Part shown: piece by piece, positions 19,818 through 33,053 of the stretch | Position numbering within the stretch: the stretch's first letter is position 1 | Layout: the number at the start of each line of letters is the position of its first letter | Assembly (NCBI GenBank): GCA_002786025.1 | Contig: NHNW01000055.1 | Location: forward strand, 1 to 64,000 | Source of the DNA: Zasmidium citrigriseum | Lineage: Eukaryota > Ascomycota > Dothideomycetes > Mycosphaerellales > Mycosphaerellaceae | Length of the DNA: 64,000 nt | Reading direction: 5' to 3' | Notes under the pieces: generated by a model | The model's database searches: none | What the model was told of the DNA's origin: nothing | Seen by the model: only the letters and a program-made list of their open reading frames with translations | Made by a program: the position numbers and the translations under genes

Positions 19818-22809
19818 CTATAAATCCCAACCCTTTTCCTCTGGTGTGCGAGCGCGGAGACGAGCCACAGTAGCCGTAAAGCTGGCCATTGACTCATCTC
19901 TCGCTCTATCCAGGTCATACTCTGGCATTATGCCGCCATGAATTCGTCGAACATCCTCTGCACTAAGTGTAGCCTTATACTCTTGGAGAACGTCTTCCAC
20001 CGAAGTCCATTGCGACGATGATGAGAAAGTCACTGGGGCCTCTGTGAATTTGTCCTTGACTTTATCAGCCCAGATGCTCCGGTGAGAAGCGGAGCTCTTC
20101 TTTCCAGGAAGTCAGTCTGGATCCAAGAGAACGGTTCGGACTGTGTTGATACTTACATGAACAATTTCGAATCGGTCGGGTCCATACTCTCGCGGCTTTG
20201 GAGAGACTGAACGTCTCGCCTTGTCCTTCTTATCTCTCTCCAGCTGTCGACGCAACTGATATTCGAGGAAGTCGCAGCGTCGAGCCAGTAGATCGATCCA
20301 AGCAGATCCGTCCATCCTCTTTGGACTGGCGGAAAAGCGCCAACATTCCTCGTCCAAACGCTCTGCCGTATCGGACTGCTCCTCTCGAATTCGATTCTTG
20401 TCCTGCTCACACGCAGAGCGATCCATATCTTTCCCAGCAAAGAATACGCCGCGACATGCTGATGATCTAATTTGATCATGGGGGTCCATGAAATGAATTG
20501 CTCCTCTTGTCCCTGTCTTGTGAGGGAGCAGCCGTGAGACTGCGTGCTTGCAGCAAGTATGGGCCATTCCGAACTCGCTGAAACGCTGAAAGCGATGGAA
20601 TGCATGTACTGCGTCCTCGTATGCTTTCTCAGTGGCTACAGACCGCAAGACAAGCTCTAGTTCAATGAGCCATGGTATCATCCCGAGGTTGAAGCCAAGG
20701 GCGTCGGTACATGTCCCATTTTCAACCCAGAAGAGTGCTCGGATTGGACAACATCCACCAAGAGAACAGGGACACCGGCAGAGATCTCCTTGTCCCGGAT
20801 CAGCACCAGCTTTTAGCAGTGTGGAGAACGCCGTCATCCAGTGTACCTGCCACCGGAACGTTGGAAGCCAACGAGACATCTGAGCATGCATGACATGATG
20901 CAAAGCAGTCATTTGCCACTGGTCCATAGAATCGACATAGGCGCCCTTCTGTATAGCCTCTGCGATATTCTCTGCGTCACAACTCTGCGCCAGCAGCATG
21001 AGGAGGTTGTATCCGTTGGAATTACGAGCATTCACCGGAGCACCCTCTTGGTTGAGGAGGACTTGAGTCTCGCTCCTCTTCCCAAAATTGAGATGGAGCA
21101 GCGTATTTCCTTGCAGCGAGTACTCACTCACAAAATCTTTCGGGACCAAGCTGCATAGCTTCTCGAAAAACTCCCCGTTGTCTGGCCCGTACTGCCTTCC
21201 GGATCTGAGTACGCTTGTGCGGACCAAGGCCCACGCTGCGACCTTCTGGTGCTCGCTAGGGTTGATATTCTTGAAGGCCGCCAAAGCCCCGAGGAAAAAG
21301 TCAACTTCGTCATGACAAAAGAGCGCATAGTCCCAGGTGCAGAACCCATTGAGTTCGTCAGTCATCCAAGGATCTGCTCCATTCCGTAAAAGAATCTCCA
21401 TTGAATTGATCTGCCCATATGCCGCGGCGTACATGAGCGGAGTTGTCCCTTGAGAATCTCGAAAGTCGAGCATCTCATCTTGAATCAGTTCGATCAGCTG
21501 TGCGAGAATTCCGGGTATAAGCACCGCGAAATGGAGGGGTGACTGACCCAGGCGGTTCTGTTGAAGGTCGCTAGTTCGTGGATTCTCTGTCACGATCCTT
21601 GTTAGAGATGCGTTGTCTCCCCTCATTACGGCTGAGTGAAGACTTGTCGAGCCACCAAAACCAGGGCAGTCTTTGGCCATGAGCGAGATGGCTTCGACGA
21701 AAAATGGATCGCGAGCGCGCCATGGGATGAGCCAACTTGGATCGCATGCTCTTGGCCACGAGTCTAGAGATCGTTCATCGATCTCGAATGGATCCAACGA
21801 ACCACTTGCAAGAGTCGTCAAGAGCTCGAAATGAGGGGCTTCACCGATCCACCTCATGCAGCGTCGCAGTATTCTGAAACAATCAGCCTTGCATAGGGCA
21901 AGAGACCCTTTGGTTACCTCCTACCTATCACTCTCGATCAATGGCACTTGCTCCATTAACAACTTGACCAGAGCAAATTGTCGTGCCCGGGAGGGAACAG
22001 CCCAGTTGTGGCTGATGGCAAACTGTGCAATCGTCAGCATTGTCACAATCACCGTTGGACCCAAACGAACGTACTTCAAGATAGCCCTGACCATCCGGAT
22101 TGATATCCCCGAACGAGAGCTCGCCTCGCGCAGCAAGCTGCTTCATTCTGTCCACGGTGTCCTGTGCAGGCAGCCCTCCCTGCTCACACTGCACGAGTAG
22201 CCTGAATCCAGGAGAGGTCCTCCTCACGGTCCAGTTGCATTGCAAGTTACGCTGCCAGAAACTATCTCTCCATCCTCCATGAAATATCATGCGGCTTGCC
22301 CAGAGGAACAGAGATCTCGTTGCGAATCCAAGTGTCTTCATCCTTTCTTTACGGCAACGCCTATGCGTAGATACGCCTTGGGATGCCGTCGAAGATGACC
22401 CGACCATTCTAAGGTTCCGGTTGCGAGAGGTTGGTTGCATAGCCTTGTCCAGGGCTGAAGAAGCGAGTTCTCCCTCGACGAGCTCGACTATATCCTTGAA
22501 ATCAGTCTGGTCTTGCACCATCGCTTTGAGAGCTTCCAGGGCCTTGTCTATATTCGAGCTCTTCGAAAGGTCCCGCCCACTCGAAGGATATCTTTGCATG
22601 GTTCCCGCACAATCAATATCTGGGACCTGGCCCTCGACACCACAGCGCCTGACCTCCTCGACACACTGAAATTCCTCGTGGAGGGACTCGTTTGCGTAGA
22701 CATTGATCGTGTGGCCTGACGAGTCAACCTGACTGAATTCAATGTTGTCCAGCATCAAGGGCCTCACCATAATGATTCCCCAATTGCACTCTTGCACTGC
22801 CTGACACAT
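19818..22809 (-). CDS. Ankyrin-repeat protein, four exons
   Basis: Joining 22809-22075, 22022-21925, 21873-20157 and 20099-19818 gives about 943 residues. Introns are 52, 51 and 57 nt with good donors (GTACGT, GTAGGA, GTAAGT) and matching phases. The N-terminal ~280 residues resemble the head region that precedes ankyrin repeats in many fungal proteins (GYLEFAISHNWAVP spans the first junction). Ankyrin-like units follow: GSTSLHSAVMRGD, GQSPLHFAVL, GTTPLMYAAAYGQINSMEIL ending in a GADPW motif, GNTLLHLNFG, GYNLLMLLAQSCD and MTALHHVMHAQ. The tail is charged. Ankyrin arrays bind other proteins; the partner is unknown. The start is uncertain because the N-terminus is poorly conserved and could begin at the later ATG near 22770 or in an upstream exon. 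Confidence 0.72.
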
Positions 22810-23553
22810 GCACGTGATCGGACGTGTAATGCGATCGGGAGGCGTCGATATCCCTCATCAACGCTCGTCCGGACGTTGCCGTTCCTTGAGGTTGTGACAT
22901 ATTCCGCAGCCTGCACGTTGGCTCAAGCACCTAAAGGCGCATCGTATTCGAAACGGAGGAGAACGACGACGTGCGAAATGCCAAAGGCTGGGATCAAAGT
23001 TCGCACCCGTCAGCTCCTGACCGACAACCCTTATTGGCGGCCTCTTTGCCAGTCGACTGCAGGAGCGGGGCGAGGTGCAGTAGCCTTGTGTAACCACGCC
23101 GCGCTCCTAATGGCCCTTCATGCCACACTGGTTGCCCCCTCATGGCTTTTGGATCCGTGGTAACAGTTGAGGGCAGACTATCACATAATATACGATGGCA
23201 TCCTGGGGTCTGCCGACCTATATGGGGCGAGTCGATGCAACGCTTTTCCACGGGGTCAGACAATACTGCAACCTCGCGGAGATTCCATACTATCCCATCC
23301 ACCTTCTTGCTGTCTCTGCAATGTCTTTGCTTGATGCAGTGTTGAAGACAGCAGCAGATCCTGCATCCAGCTTGTATCCGTGAAGGCTGACTTTGAACTA
23401 GACTCTGCATGGCATGTCGTTAGAATGGCGGCGTTCTTGCAACATACAATATCTCCAACGTCATGGACGGGCGAATGAAGCCGTGAACAGTGTTGCTGCA
23501 AGCTTACAAGACTAAGCTTGATCTTCCCTCAGAACATCGTCCTCGTTGTCATC
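22810..23553. promoter_or_regulatory. Divergent intergenic region
   Basis: About 740 bases between the divergently transcribed ankyrin gene (-) and the 240-aa gene (+), so it should hold both promoters. No gene or TATA box is evident. Scattered frames look non-coding. Confidence 0.45.
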
Positions 23554-24276
23554 ATGCTTTCTGCTTTTCTCAACCAGAGGCCTCAACCCATTGAGGAGGA
23601 TTTACAAGAGCCGGTCGTTCAAGCCCCTGAGCTAAGTCCTACCCGGCGCAAAGCCATCCACCGCTGGCTCGACAGCATTCCTGGCGAGGCTTATTCCGAG
23701 GACGAGAGCACCACTGACGACCAGCGACCAACTAAGCAACGAGAAAGCGGATCAACCGACAAGACCACCGACACCATCTACCCAGCATCTTCAAGATCCC
23801 TAGGTCGCGGTGGACAGTCCTCACCACCCATCACCCGATCCCCGTCCCAATGGCCTGAGCTTCTGCGCCTCGAACCCGGAGCCGACCACAGCAAAGCGGC
23901 ATGCTTCAGCAACAAAATCCACCCCATGGACCGCATCGATCTCCTCAAAGGCAGCGACAGCGATATCCTCAACCACACAGGCAAGATCCTCAAAGACTAC
24001 ACACGGCACCTTGTCTGTTCCGCACAGAAGAACAACCAGAATCCTGATATCGTCGTCGGACAGGCGTCTGTGCAGATTGAACCTGATTACCACAGAGATA
24101 AGGCGAGGACTTTGCGGCGGATGTTGTTGACAATGGTACAGGAAATGGACGATGATGATCGGTGGATTGTGCAGGTTGTTCTGCACACACGCGGGATTTG
24201 TCAGAAGTGGAGGTGTTTTATGTGTCAGGGGAAGTCGAGGCATACGAAAGTCACGGCTGACGATTTGGCATTCTGA
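23554..24276 (+). CDS. Hypothetical protein (240 aa)
   Basis: The frame opens upstream without an ATG, so the ATG at 23554 (MLSAFLNQRPQP) is taken as start. The first 100 residues are low-complexity and polar. The C-terminal half looks folded: HPMDRIDLLKGSDSDILNHT, LKDYTRHLVCSAQKN, ARTLRRMLLTMVQEMDDDDR, and a Cys-containing end CQKWRCFMCQGKSRH. The CxxxxxCxxC pattern might bind metal, but that is a guess. No family is recognised. It ends 22 bases before the convergent permease gene. Confidence 0.6.
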   Translation: MLSAFLNQRPQPIEEDLQEPVVQAPELSPTRRKAIHRWLDSIPGEAYSEDESTTDDQRPTKQRESGSTDKTTDTIYPASSRSLGRGGQSSPPITRSPSQWPELLRLEPGADHSKAACFSNKIHPMDRIDLLKGSDSDILNHTGKILKDYTRHLVCSAQKNNQNPDIVVGQASVQIEPDYHRDKARTLRRMLLTMVQEMDDDDRWIVQVVLHTRGICQKWRCFMCQGKSRHTKVTADDLAF

Positions 24277-24298
24277 ACGAGGTTGATTTTGTCTTGTA

Positions 24299-26000
24299 TC
24301 AAGCAATCCAGAACCAAATTCTCTCAAGCCAGTTCCTGGGTTGCCTCACAGGCCATAGAGCGTCCTGCCTGTCGATTTCTGCTTTCCCACTCCACAAGTC
24401 CATGTCTTTCAGCTTGACTATCTCAGTTCTCTTCACGAGCTTATACCCCAGGTACAGGGCCAGAAAGATCGGGATATCGATATACGGAGGAACAAACGTC
24501 TTCGCGCTGAACTTTCCGGGAAAGAAGGCATCGTAGCCATTGAAAAGTGCCACGATCGCACAGAAGCAAAGACCAAACCACGCCAAGAAGGGCTGGAATG
24601 GAGACTTCCATGGTAGTGATGTTCTGGCTATGTTGTTATGTCGAAGCCCGTAGAAGAAGCGAAGGTATGTGATGCAGATGCTTCCCCACACCATGAGCGT
24701 GGAGACTGCGCTGATGTTGCTGAACCAGAAGAAGACGTCTGCGGAGCTACTCGAGACGTTAAGGTAAGCGAGTAAGCTGATGAGTGCGGTGGCGGCGACA
24801 CAGGCGTAAGGGACTCCGAAGCGTTCGAAGGTGAGGAACTTTGGGGCTTTGCCGTCGAGAGCTGTGGCGTAAAGGATTCTGGTCGATGAGTAGAAGAATG
24901 CGTTACCGGCGCTCCATGCAGATGATAGGATGACTGCATTGATGATGTGAGGCAGCACGGGTATCCCGCCGTTGACGATTGCTATGACAAAGGGACTAGC
25001 GGCCGCTCCAGGGGCTCCCTCTTCAATAGCGTTGAGGAGACGTGGGTCTTTGGAGGAGACGCACATGCCGACGAGAAAGATGGCGAGGACGTAGAACTGG
25101 ACGCAAATGTCAGTCAGAGGTGCTCATTGAGCAAGTTTGTCAACTCACGATCAATATCCGCCAGAACACTCTCCTCACAGCCTTGGGAATATTCATCCGC
25201 GGATTCTCAGTCTCACCAGCCGCTATTACACACATCTCACTCCCACCATATGCGAACGTCGCCTGGATAAAGACTTTCCAGAAAGCCAAAAATCTTCCAA
25301 GTGCACCCGTTTCCAGGTATTCGTTCATGGGACCTGGGTGGACCCAATATCTGAAGCCAATCCGATCATTACTTGGAGCACCACCGAGGTCGATAATGAG
25401 CATGAGTAAGATCAAGCCAATAATTGTCGTCAACTTGATGGCCCCAAAGACGAACTCAGCCTCTCCATAGAAGTTGACTGGCAGCAGATTCACCAAGATC
25501 ATCGGAATCGTGAGAATGGTGATCCAGACCGCATTCGAAACTCCATTCGGCCAGAATTCAATGATGATCGCTGACGCAGTCGTTTCGATGGGTACTCCAA
25601 TGGCCAGCTGATACCAATAATTGTAACCCAGCACAAATCCCAAAGCGGGATCAACAAATCTCGCTGCGTAGACTGGCACGGCTCCCGGGATGGGCAGGTA
25701 TGTCGCCATCTCGCCGAGTGAGTTGATCACACAGAACAGGTTGAATCCTGTGAAGAGGTATGCCAGAAACGTGGAAAGAGGACCGGCGAGCGAGAGAATT
25801 TGTCCGCTGCCCACGAAGAGGCCGGTCCCAATCGCCCCCGAAAGGGCTAAGAATTGGATATGTCGAGACTTGAGCTTACGCTCGAGGGTGCCGATGTTCT
25901 TGTTCTCTTCGACATCTTTGATCTTGCCAATATCGTCGTCTGGTGGTGCCTCGGAAGCTATGATGTCGGCTTTGCTGGCTTCGAGGTCTTTGGTTTCCAT
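24299..26000 (-). CDS. Amino acid permease, YAT family
   Basis: A plasma-membrane amino acid/proton symporter. Joining 26000-25149 and 25096-24299 (52-nt intron, GTGAGT...CCAG) gives 549 residues with about 12 membrane spans. The cytosolic N-terminus leads into the YAT signature LKSRHIQFLALSGAIGTGLF with GSGQ, then PLSTFLAYLFTG, SLGEMATYLPIPGAVPVYAA and ETENPRMNIPKAVRRVFWRI. After the junction come SSAWSAGNAFFYSSTRILYA and the conserved GKAPKFLTF/GVPY segment. Length and motif order match complete fungal general or proline-type permeases, so it is intact. Substrate specificity cannot be read from the sequence. Its 5' end is under 100 bases from the 82-bp element that borders the RIP block. 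Confidence 0.93.
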
Positions 26001-26086
26001 TTCGATAGTCGAGAGATCAGGACATCGACATTGATGTTAGTGAGATGAAGTCGCACGTCTCGAATATCCATAGTCTCTACCTCCAA

Positions 26087-26168
26087 TCAGGCCCGTGCTG
26101 GCTTCCGAAAGCTTGCTTACTAACCTTCGTGCCTCAGGCGCGTAAAGCTTCCGCGCCAGCGGGCCTGA
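26087..26168 (+). mobile_element. 82-bp inverted-repeat element, left copy (MITE-like)
   Basis: Starts TCAGGCCCG and ends CGGGCCTGA, a perfect 9-base terminal inverted repeat. Inside is CCGAAAGC, then TTACTAACCTTCGTGCCT. The same core occurs in reverse orientation in an equally long unit at 36797-36878. The two copies border the RIP block. No clear target-site duplication is seen. It is either a short non-autonomous DNA element or the ends of one large element. Confidence 0.7.
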
Positions 26169-26599
26169 GGAGAAAGCGAGCGTATCCTCTAAATTCGCAC
26201 TACCACCAACACCTCAAAAATTAAACCCCGAAATCAGACATTCTAGTAAGTGTATCGTGTAGCGCGAAGATTAGCGATTTAGAATATCTAAAGAAAAACC
26301 TAGTAGCCCTCTACGTTATATTAAAATAGCGTATCTAAGCTCTAATCTACCTATCTAGTTAAACGGACTATAAGGCTTAGATATAGGCCTACTAACGGTC
26401 TAGTACTACCGCTAGCCGTTAGTATAAGATCTATAAGATGTCCGTAGTTAAGAGCTTTCTAAGTATAGCCTCGAGGCCGTCCTCGTAGTAGGGATCCTAA
26501 TACTATAAGAGCTATTTATTAGTAAACTCGAGCTCCCTAAGTATCCTTAAATATATAAGGATAGTAACGATATAGACGACGCGGAGTAGGACTTCGCCT

Positions 26600-29500
26600 C
26601 TAATATTAACGATAACGAGGTCGAGGCTAACGATAAGGAGCTTAGTAACGACGAGGAGTTTATACCTCTACTACTATCGAGCCGCGAAGAGGTAAAGAAG
26701 CTTCGCTCTTAGCGTACTTAGAAGTAGGAGTTTAAGTCGGACGACGAGGACGAGGACGAGGATAAGGACGAGGACGACGAAGATACCTTCCGTCTAACTA
26801 GCTCTACTACCTACGCTAGCTAGGCGGCCGCTAGTACTTAAGCTGCTTATATATTAGGTCGCCGAGTAAGTACTACTATAGCGCTAACTCCTTCTATAGC
26901 GCTAACCCCTTCTACGGCGCCGATTCGTATATTAGCCCGCTAGGCGAGTACTACTATAGCGCTAACTACTCTAGCTACTATTACTACTACTCGTCTATTA
27001 GGCCGTTAGGCGAGTACTATAGTATCGACTTAGAAGACCTCTCGGACTAAGGGTAAAGGTAAAGCGGCTAAGATACTATAGTCGGCTTATACTCGTAGAG
27101 ATAAGCTCTACTAGTATAAGGATTATAATTATATATACTATTAGGAATATAAAGTCGATAGCTATAAATACTACTACTATCGAAAGCGTCGTAAGTAGAT
27201 ATCTAAGGAGGAGAAGCTCTAGTCTATTATTAAGTATATATAGAGTCTACGTATTAGTCTAAAGAAGTTTATCTAGATATACGTTAGCGAGCTAGGTTTA
27301 GATATCTATTATACCTATACGCTAGGTATTCGTAAGGCTATTAAAGACGATCGTATAAGCCTAAAGGCGCTATATAGCGAATTAAAGAACCTAGCTAGTA
27401 GACCGTTCTTTAATAAGTATAAAGCCGAGAATAGTATTAGATCTCGTAAGATCTAGAAGATAGATATCGTTATCTAGTAGAATACCCCGACTTAGTATAA
27501 GCTCCTTTAAGAACTATTACTAAATCGTCGAGCTAAATAGGAGTAGCGGTAGGGTATCTTTAAGGATAAGAGGAACTCGTACTAGAAGTATACTATACTT
27601 ATTACTAGTATTATTATACGCTCGATCGCTACCGTTAAGTACTTATAGTTCTCGAAGGCTATAACTATATACCTTATAGGTACTAGTATTAAGAGTAGGG
27701 ATATCGGAGTTCTTAGCGGTTTCGGCGTTACTAGCTTATACCGAACGGGCTAGTATATAATAGATAAGAATATAAAGGTATAGAAAGCTACCGCTAGTAA
27801 GATAGCTAAAGAGGGTAACTAGTAGTTCGTTATATACGATAATTTCTATCGCTAGGCTAATAAGTATAATTAGGTCGTTAGAGATACTAATAAGTAGGTT
27901 AATATAATAACGTCGTATATCGCGTCTAGCGACTCTATCCCTAAAGGCGGTCTAAAGTAGAGTATACTCTATCTCGATAAGGAACTAGATCCTATAGTTA
28001 TCGTTAAATCCGTTCGTAACGATAAGGATATAGTAAAGAAGACTTCTAAGTTCTATATCTACGAGGCTATTAAGAAGATCTATAGTAGTAAAGTTATCGA
28101 CGGTATCTTTAAGAAGTCGTCTTTATACTAGCGTCTATAGTAGCTAAAGATCGAGGAGCTATCGACGGAACTACCTAAGATCTTCTCGCTTAATATATCT
28201 AAGGGCGATAAAGCTACTATTAATAGTATATTTCAAGTCTACGACGATATCTATAAGAAGTTCCTTAGCCTATATAAGAAGAAGTAAGCTACCGTAGCCG
28301 CTACTAGCTAAGATATCGATCCGCTCGCTAACGATAAAGAAATTCTAGACGTAGTACTAGAAGCCGACCCCGACTTCTTTAAGGACGACCTTCGAATTAA
28401 TATCGGCGACTAGTTAATCGTCTAGCGTATACGAACTATTAAGGGTCTTCGTAGTAAGAGCGGCGATCCGTATAAGAAGCGTACCTAGATACTACTATCC
28501 CCTACTTAGTTCTATATTTTAATAAATACCCTCTTTACTATTATACGTACCTACTAGTACTACGATAATAAGGATAGCTAGTAACGCCTTAAATATTCGC
28601 TCTACGAGGATATCCGATTCTAGACTATTCGTAGTACGAGTAACTAGAAGCCTAAGTTCTAGCTATTCTAGTAGATTATATACTAGAGCTTTCGCTCTCG
28701 AATCGTTATAATCCTTCTTTAAGAGATAATCGATCGTAGATTCCTCGATTACGACGAAGTAGCTAGCGACGAGACTCGTATAGATACCGAGCTAAGAGCC
28801 CTTACTATACTATAGCTAGAGGAGTACCTAGACTTAATTAATATAGTATACGAGAAGGGCCTATCGGATAAGGCGTAGCGCGGCGATCGCGAGGATACTA
28901 TTAGTAAGGGTACTACTAAGGGCCTAGATAAGGCGTATACTATAATAGCTCGTATACTCTATAAGATTAAGTAAGTAATAATAGTCGCCCGGGCTATTCG
29001 TATATAAGATATTAGCTATCTCCGTCGTATAGTCGACTATCTTATCCTTACTTTCTTCGGTACTAGCTAGTATAACTATAGCTATAATATACTCTAGCTA
29101 TACTACCTTCTAACGGATAAGATTACTAATAAGGAAGTCTAGACTATAATCCTCGGTACCTCTATATTAAATATATCTAGCTAGCGTAGAAAGGGTATCG
29201 CTTCTAATAAGTAGATTAAGTTATTTAACTTAGATTATACTACCGATATTAAGAATAATAAGAACTCGACGTATAACCTAGATAAGACGTTTTCTCGTAA
29301 GGCTCTAAACCGCGAGTCTAACCGCTAGTACTATACTATATTCGAAAGTAATATTAGTACGAAGCGTACTAACTACTACTCCTATAAGAAGGCTACTTAG
29401 GATATATATAGCCGTATAGACTAGATTCGTAGTAAGGGACTAGCTAGGTAGCGGCTAAAGGGCGAGGGCGAAGATAAGGGTACGTTATCTAAGGATATTA

Positions 29501-29760
29501 TCTAAGAGGGCGTCTAGATACTCTTCGATAAGGTCCGTAACTTTAATACCTCTAACCGTAAGCTAGCGAAGGGCTAGATTAGTATAGCTTCGGTAGTTCG
29601 AGACGTAGACGACGACCTTATTAATAACGTAGACGAGGAACTACGTCGTAACGGCGGTAATCTTAGAGACGTTACTCTTATTAACGTAGACGAGAATTAG
29701 ATATATATAGCTACTATTTAAGATAATCTCGGCTTAGACGATAAGGATTAATTAATAAGG
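26600..29760 (+). pseudogene. RIP-killed element ORF, plus strand
   Basis: An acidic, low-complexity stretch (about 26560-26800) is followed by readable pieces interrupted mainly by TAG. The clearest is about 27826-27985, with VIYDNFYR, then ANKYN, VVRDTNK, ITSYIASSDSIPKGGLK and SILYLDKELD. The YDN..R pattern recalls the DUF6589 type of proteins found in fungal repeats, from memory only. It is not an active gene. Confidence 0.5.
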
Positions 29761-29783
29761 ATAGAGCGGTAGAGCGAGGTAGG

Positions 29784-29880
29784 GGTTTTATATATAATAA
29801 GCTAGCCGATTAAGTTTTTATACGCGATAAGCTAATCTATAAGGTTATTATACGTAACAAGTTTAATCGCGTACAAAAAC
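29784..29880. repeat. Imperfect ~30-bp tandem repeat with hairpin arms
   Basis: Three related units begin GTTTTATATATAATAAGCT, GTTTTTATACGCGATAAGCT and GTTATTATACGTAACAAG. Arms 29814-29828 and 29866-29880 are inverted copies of GTTTTTATACGCGAT with one mismatch. The same arm recurs at 33054-33109. Confidence 0.7.
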
Positions 29881-30600
29881 CGATAAGTAAAGTAAGGCGA
29901 AGGTTCGATAATAGGAGCGTCGATAATAGTAGGCTAGTATTTAAATAAGCTTCGATTTTATATTCTATCTCTCCTCTTTCCCTCTTTAGTAACGATATAA
30001 CTATCGCCCTCCTCCTTATTACTATCGTCGTAGTCGTTATCGTCGCCGCCGTTATTAAATCGCTTACTCGCGCTAGTCGTAGTACTAATATTACTATTAT
30101 ATCTACTATTAAAGAAGTAGATACTTAGGCTAACGATATACTTACTATTACCGAGGATACTATTAACTAGTAAGTCCGTAAGTTATAGATAAACTCTAGT
30201 CGCTAATTATCGTATAGACTATCGCCGTAAGAAGAGTAGTAGTAGTAGTAGTAGCTAGATAGGCCCTTTACTCGAGTTCGTACTAGCTTAAGTACTAGAT
30301 ATCTATCTAGGTATAGCCTTTAGGTATCGTCTCGAGTCTATTACTAACGTTTTAAATAGAGAGCCGTCGCTAGAACCCGCTACCCCCGCCGCCGCCTTAG
30401 TACTAATATATCGACCTAGTACCCTTACTTAGCTACGCGCCCGTATCGCTAGCCGCTAGTAAGCTACTACTACCTCTATCTCTACTTCGGCGTCTACTAC
30501 TAATATCTATAATATACTAGAAAGTAGCGAGGAAGAAGAAGAAGACGAGGTATCTATACCTTAGTAAGTAGTACCTCCGCCTCCGCCTCTACTACCGCCT

Positions 30601-30650
30601 CTAGCTCTAGCTCTAGTACTAGTACTAGTACTAGTACTAGTAGCGAGTCG
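30601..30650. repeat. CTAGTA microsatellite
   Basis: A run of CTAGCT/CTAGTA units in the RIP block. Probably simple repeat decay of a Ser/Pro-rich coding tract. Confidence 0.5.
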
Positions 30651-32620
30651 TAGTAGCTAGCCGCGTAGTACTCGTACCTAGTATTACTAGCCGATAACTT
30701 AAGGCTAGTATTATAAGGCCTCTTCTTAAGCCGAGTTCGATACCCTTAACGACGCTAAGAAATATTATTACTCGTATATTAGTAGGATCGAGGAGATACT
30801 AGGGGTGTCTATTATACGCGCGAGAGCCTATTGTCGTTATTATAGCCGGCCTAGCTAGTATAAGGACTATACTATAGCTACTACGCTATAGTTTAAGGGT
30901 AAGAGAGGTTTAGGTAAGTATACTCGTTACTAGTAGGCTTGTAAGGAATACGAGAGTAGGTAGATTCGTCTAGTCTAGTCTTTATCGTTAACGCTACCTA
31001 TTCTAGCACCTTTCCTAGTATCCTCTTCTAGTACTTCTTCCTCTAGTACCCCTTCTAGTACCTTCTCTTACCTACTAGCCTTAAACGCCTAAGTCTAAAC
31101 TCCGTAAACTCCGGCTATTATCGCTATTTACTCTAGTATTATCTATTAAATACCTTACCTCGCTAGCGCTAACGTTATATTACGCTACTACCTACGCGAG
31201 GTTAAAACTTTATCGCTTACGCTCTTCCTTCTTCTTCCTTTTATCTACTTCTATACCTCTACGATCTACTACTATAAGCCTATAATAGCGTATCGTATAG
31301 AAGTCGGGTATAGTAGTAGTAACTACTAGGTTACGAAAAGATCCGTCCTACTTAACGACGTTAAACCAAGCGGTTAAGCTTACGATAAAACTAAGTAGTA
31401 GGCTAGCTACTATCTACTATACTAAATAACTAAGTACTTAGGGCGCCTAGCTATCTAGTTACGACGTTAAACTAATACTTAGGCCTATCTCGTCCGCTAT
31501 AACGGTAAACTACGCCGTCTTAACTAAGTGCCGTTAATCTTAGCCGTCTAGCTTTATAACGGTAAACTAAGCCGTCTAACTAAGTACTATTAAACTTAGT
31601 CGCCTACTAGGGCGTTATCTAAGCCTTAGTAAGCCTACTATCTATCCGGAATCGATAAGATTCTACTTAGTCGGTAGCGTACTTTATCCTTCTTATTATT
31701 TAGTTCTTCGCCTATCTAAGTCTACCTCTTTAGTTTTATAGCTACTATTAGGGTACTTAGCGAGGCACCTCTCTTACCTACGTAGTCGCTCTAAGTAGGC
31801 CTAGTATAAGATCGTCTAGCGTTTACTCGCTTAGGCGGTCTCTAAGGGGCGTAGGGTTTAGGGGTTTATCTTAAAGCGTCCTTAAGGGAGGCTCTTAATA
31901 GCGTAAGGTATATAATATATCTACTAACTATCGAGCCGCGATATAAAATTAGACACTATCGAGCTACGATACTAAACTAGCGGCTAGCTACCCTACTTCG
32001 ACGGCCCTTAGCTATTAAGGGTATAGTATCTAGTCTTACGTCCTTTAGCGTACTTCGGTAGGCTCTTAGACTTTTTATTAAACTAAACTAAACGGTCTCC
32101 TCGGCTATAAAAGAGGCGCCTAGATACTATACGTTATCTAGTACTATCGGTTATAAGAGTATACTTAGGTCCTAAGACTTCGACTCTAGTTAAAGTCTAA
32201 AGACGTTTACGCTTAACGACGATCGGCGCTATATACTCTATTAGCCCTTTTATACTATAGCTCGAAGGTCCTCCTATTAGGTATCGGTTTACTTACGGAA
32301 TTAATACTTCCTAGGCGGCGGCGGCTAGTACTTTACTTATTTCGTATAAGAATATTATTAATATCGTCGTTTACGTTATACTAATAATCTATACTACCGT
32401 TCGTAGCGAAGGGCGGTTTCGACTAGCTTCGGCTAGTTTTAACGACCTACCTAGTAGAGAAGAGGGTCTTATACTAAACTTTAGATCCCTATATCCCTCG
32501 TCTATATATAAGGCCTCCGTTCCGCCTACCTACTTACTTCGGTAATAATAGGTAGTAGTACTATATATATTTCTCTAGGCTAGCCTAGGGCGATAAGTAT
32601 AGTAAAGTCGGTAGGTAGTA

Positions 32621-32700
32621 TAGATTCGGCGGCTTCGTATAGTCGGCGGTAGATTCGGCGGCTTCGTATAGTCGACGGTAGATTCGGCGGCTTTATATAG
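32621..32700. repeat. 29-bp tandem repeat, nearly three copies
   Basis: Units start TAGATTCGGCGGCTTCGTAT at 32621 and 32650 and TAGATTCGGCGGCTTTATAT at 32679. GGATTCGGCGG shortly downstream is a partial fourth copy. Confidence 0.75.
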
Positions 32701-33010
32701 ATAGGTAGTAGAGGATTCGGCGGTACTAGATAACGCGATAGCGATAATTTAAGCGCGTTAGCGATAGACTTAGTATTATATTAATAGAACGAAGTTAATA
32801 AAGTTAGGAAGTAATAGGAGCCGAGGTTAGACTACCTATAAAATTTACGGGCGACTTTACTTACTATCCTATAGCTTCCTAGCTTTATATTAATATTAAT
32901 ATCGAATCTATTACTAACGCTATCGAATTTATTAATAATAGATCTTACGATAGAGAGAACGATCTATAGAATATATTGTATTCGTCTACGAAACGATTTA
33001 GCGAGCGAGC

Positions 33011-33046
33011 TTACTAAGCCTACTAAGCCTACTAAGCCTACTAAGC
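33011..33046. repeat. 9-bp tandem repeat (CTACTAAGC)4
   Basis: Four copies of CTACTAAGC, the first with one change, directly before the GTTTTTATACGCGAT hairpin. Confidence 0.8.
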
Positions 33047-33053
33047 TATTGAA

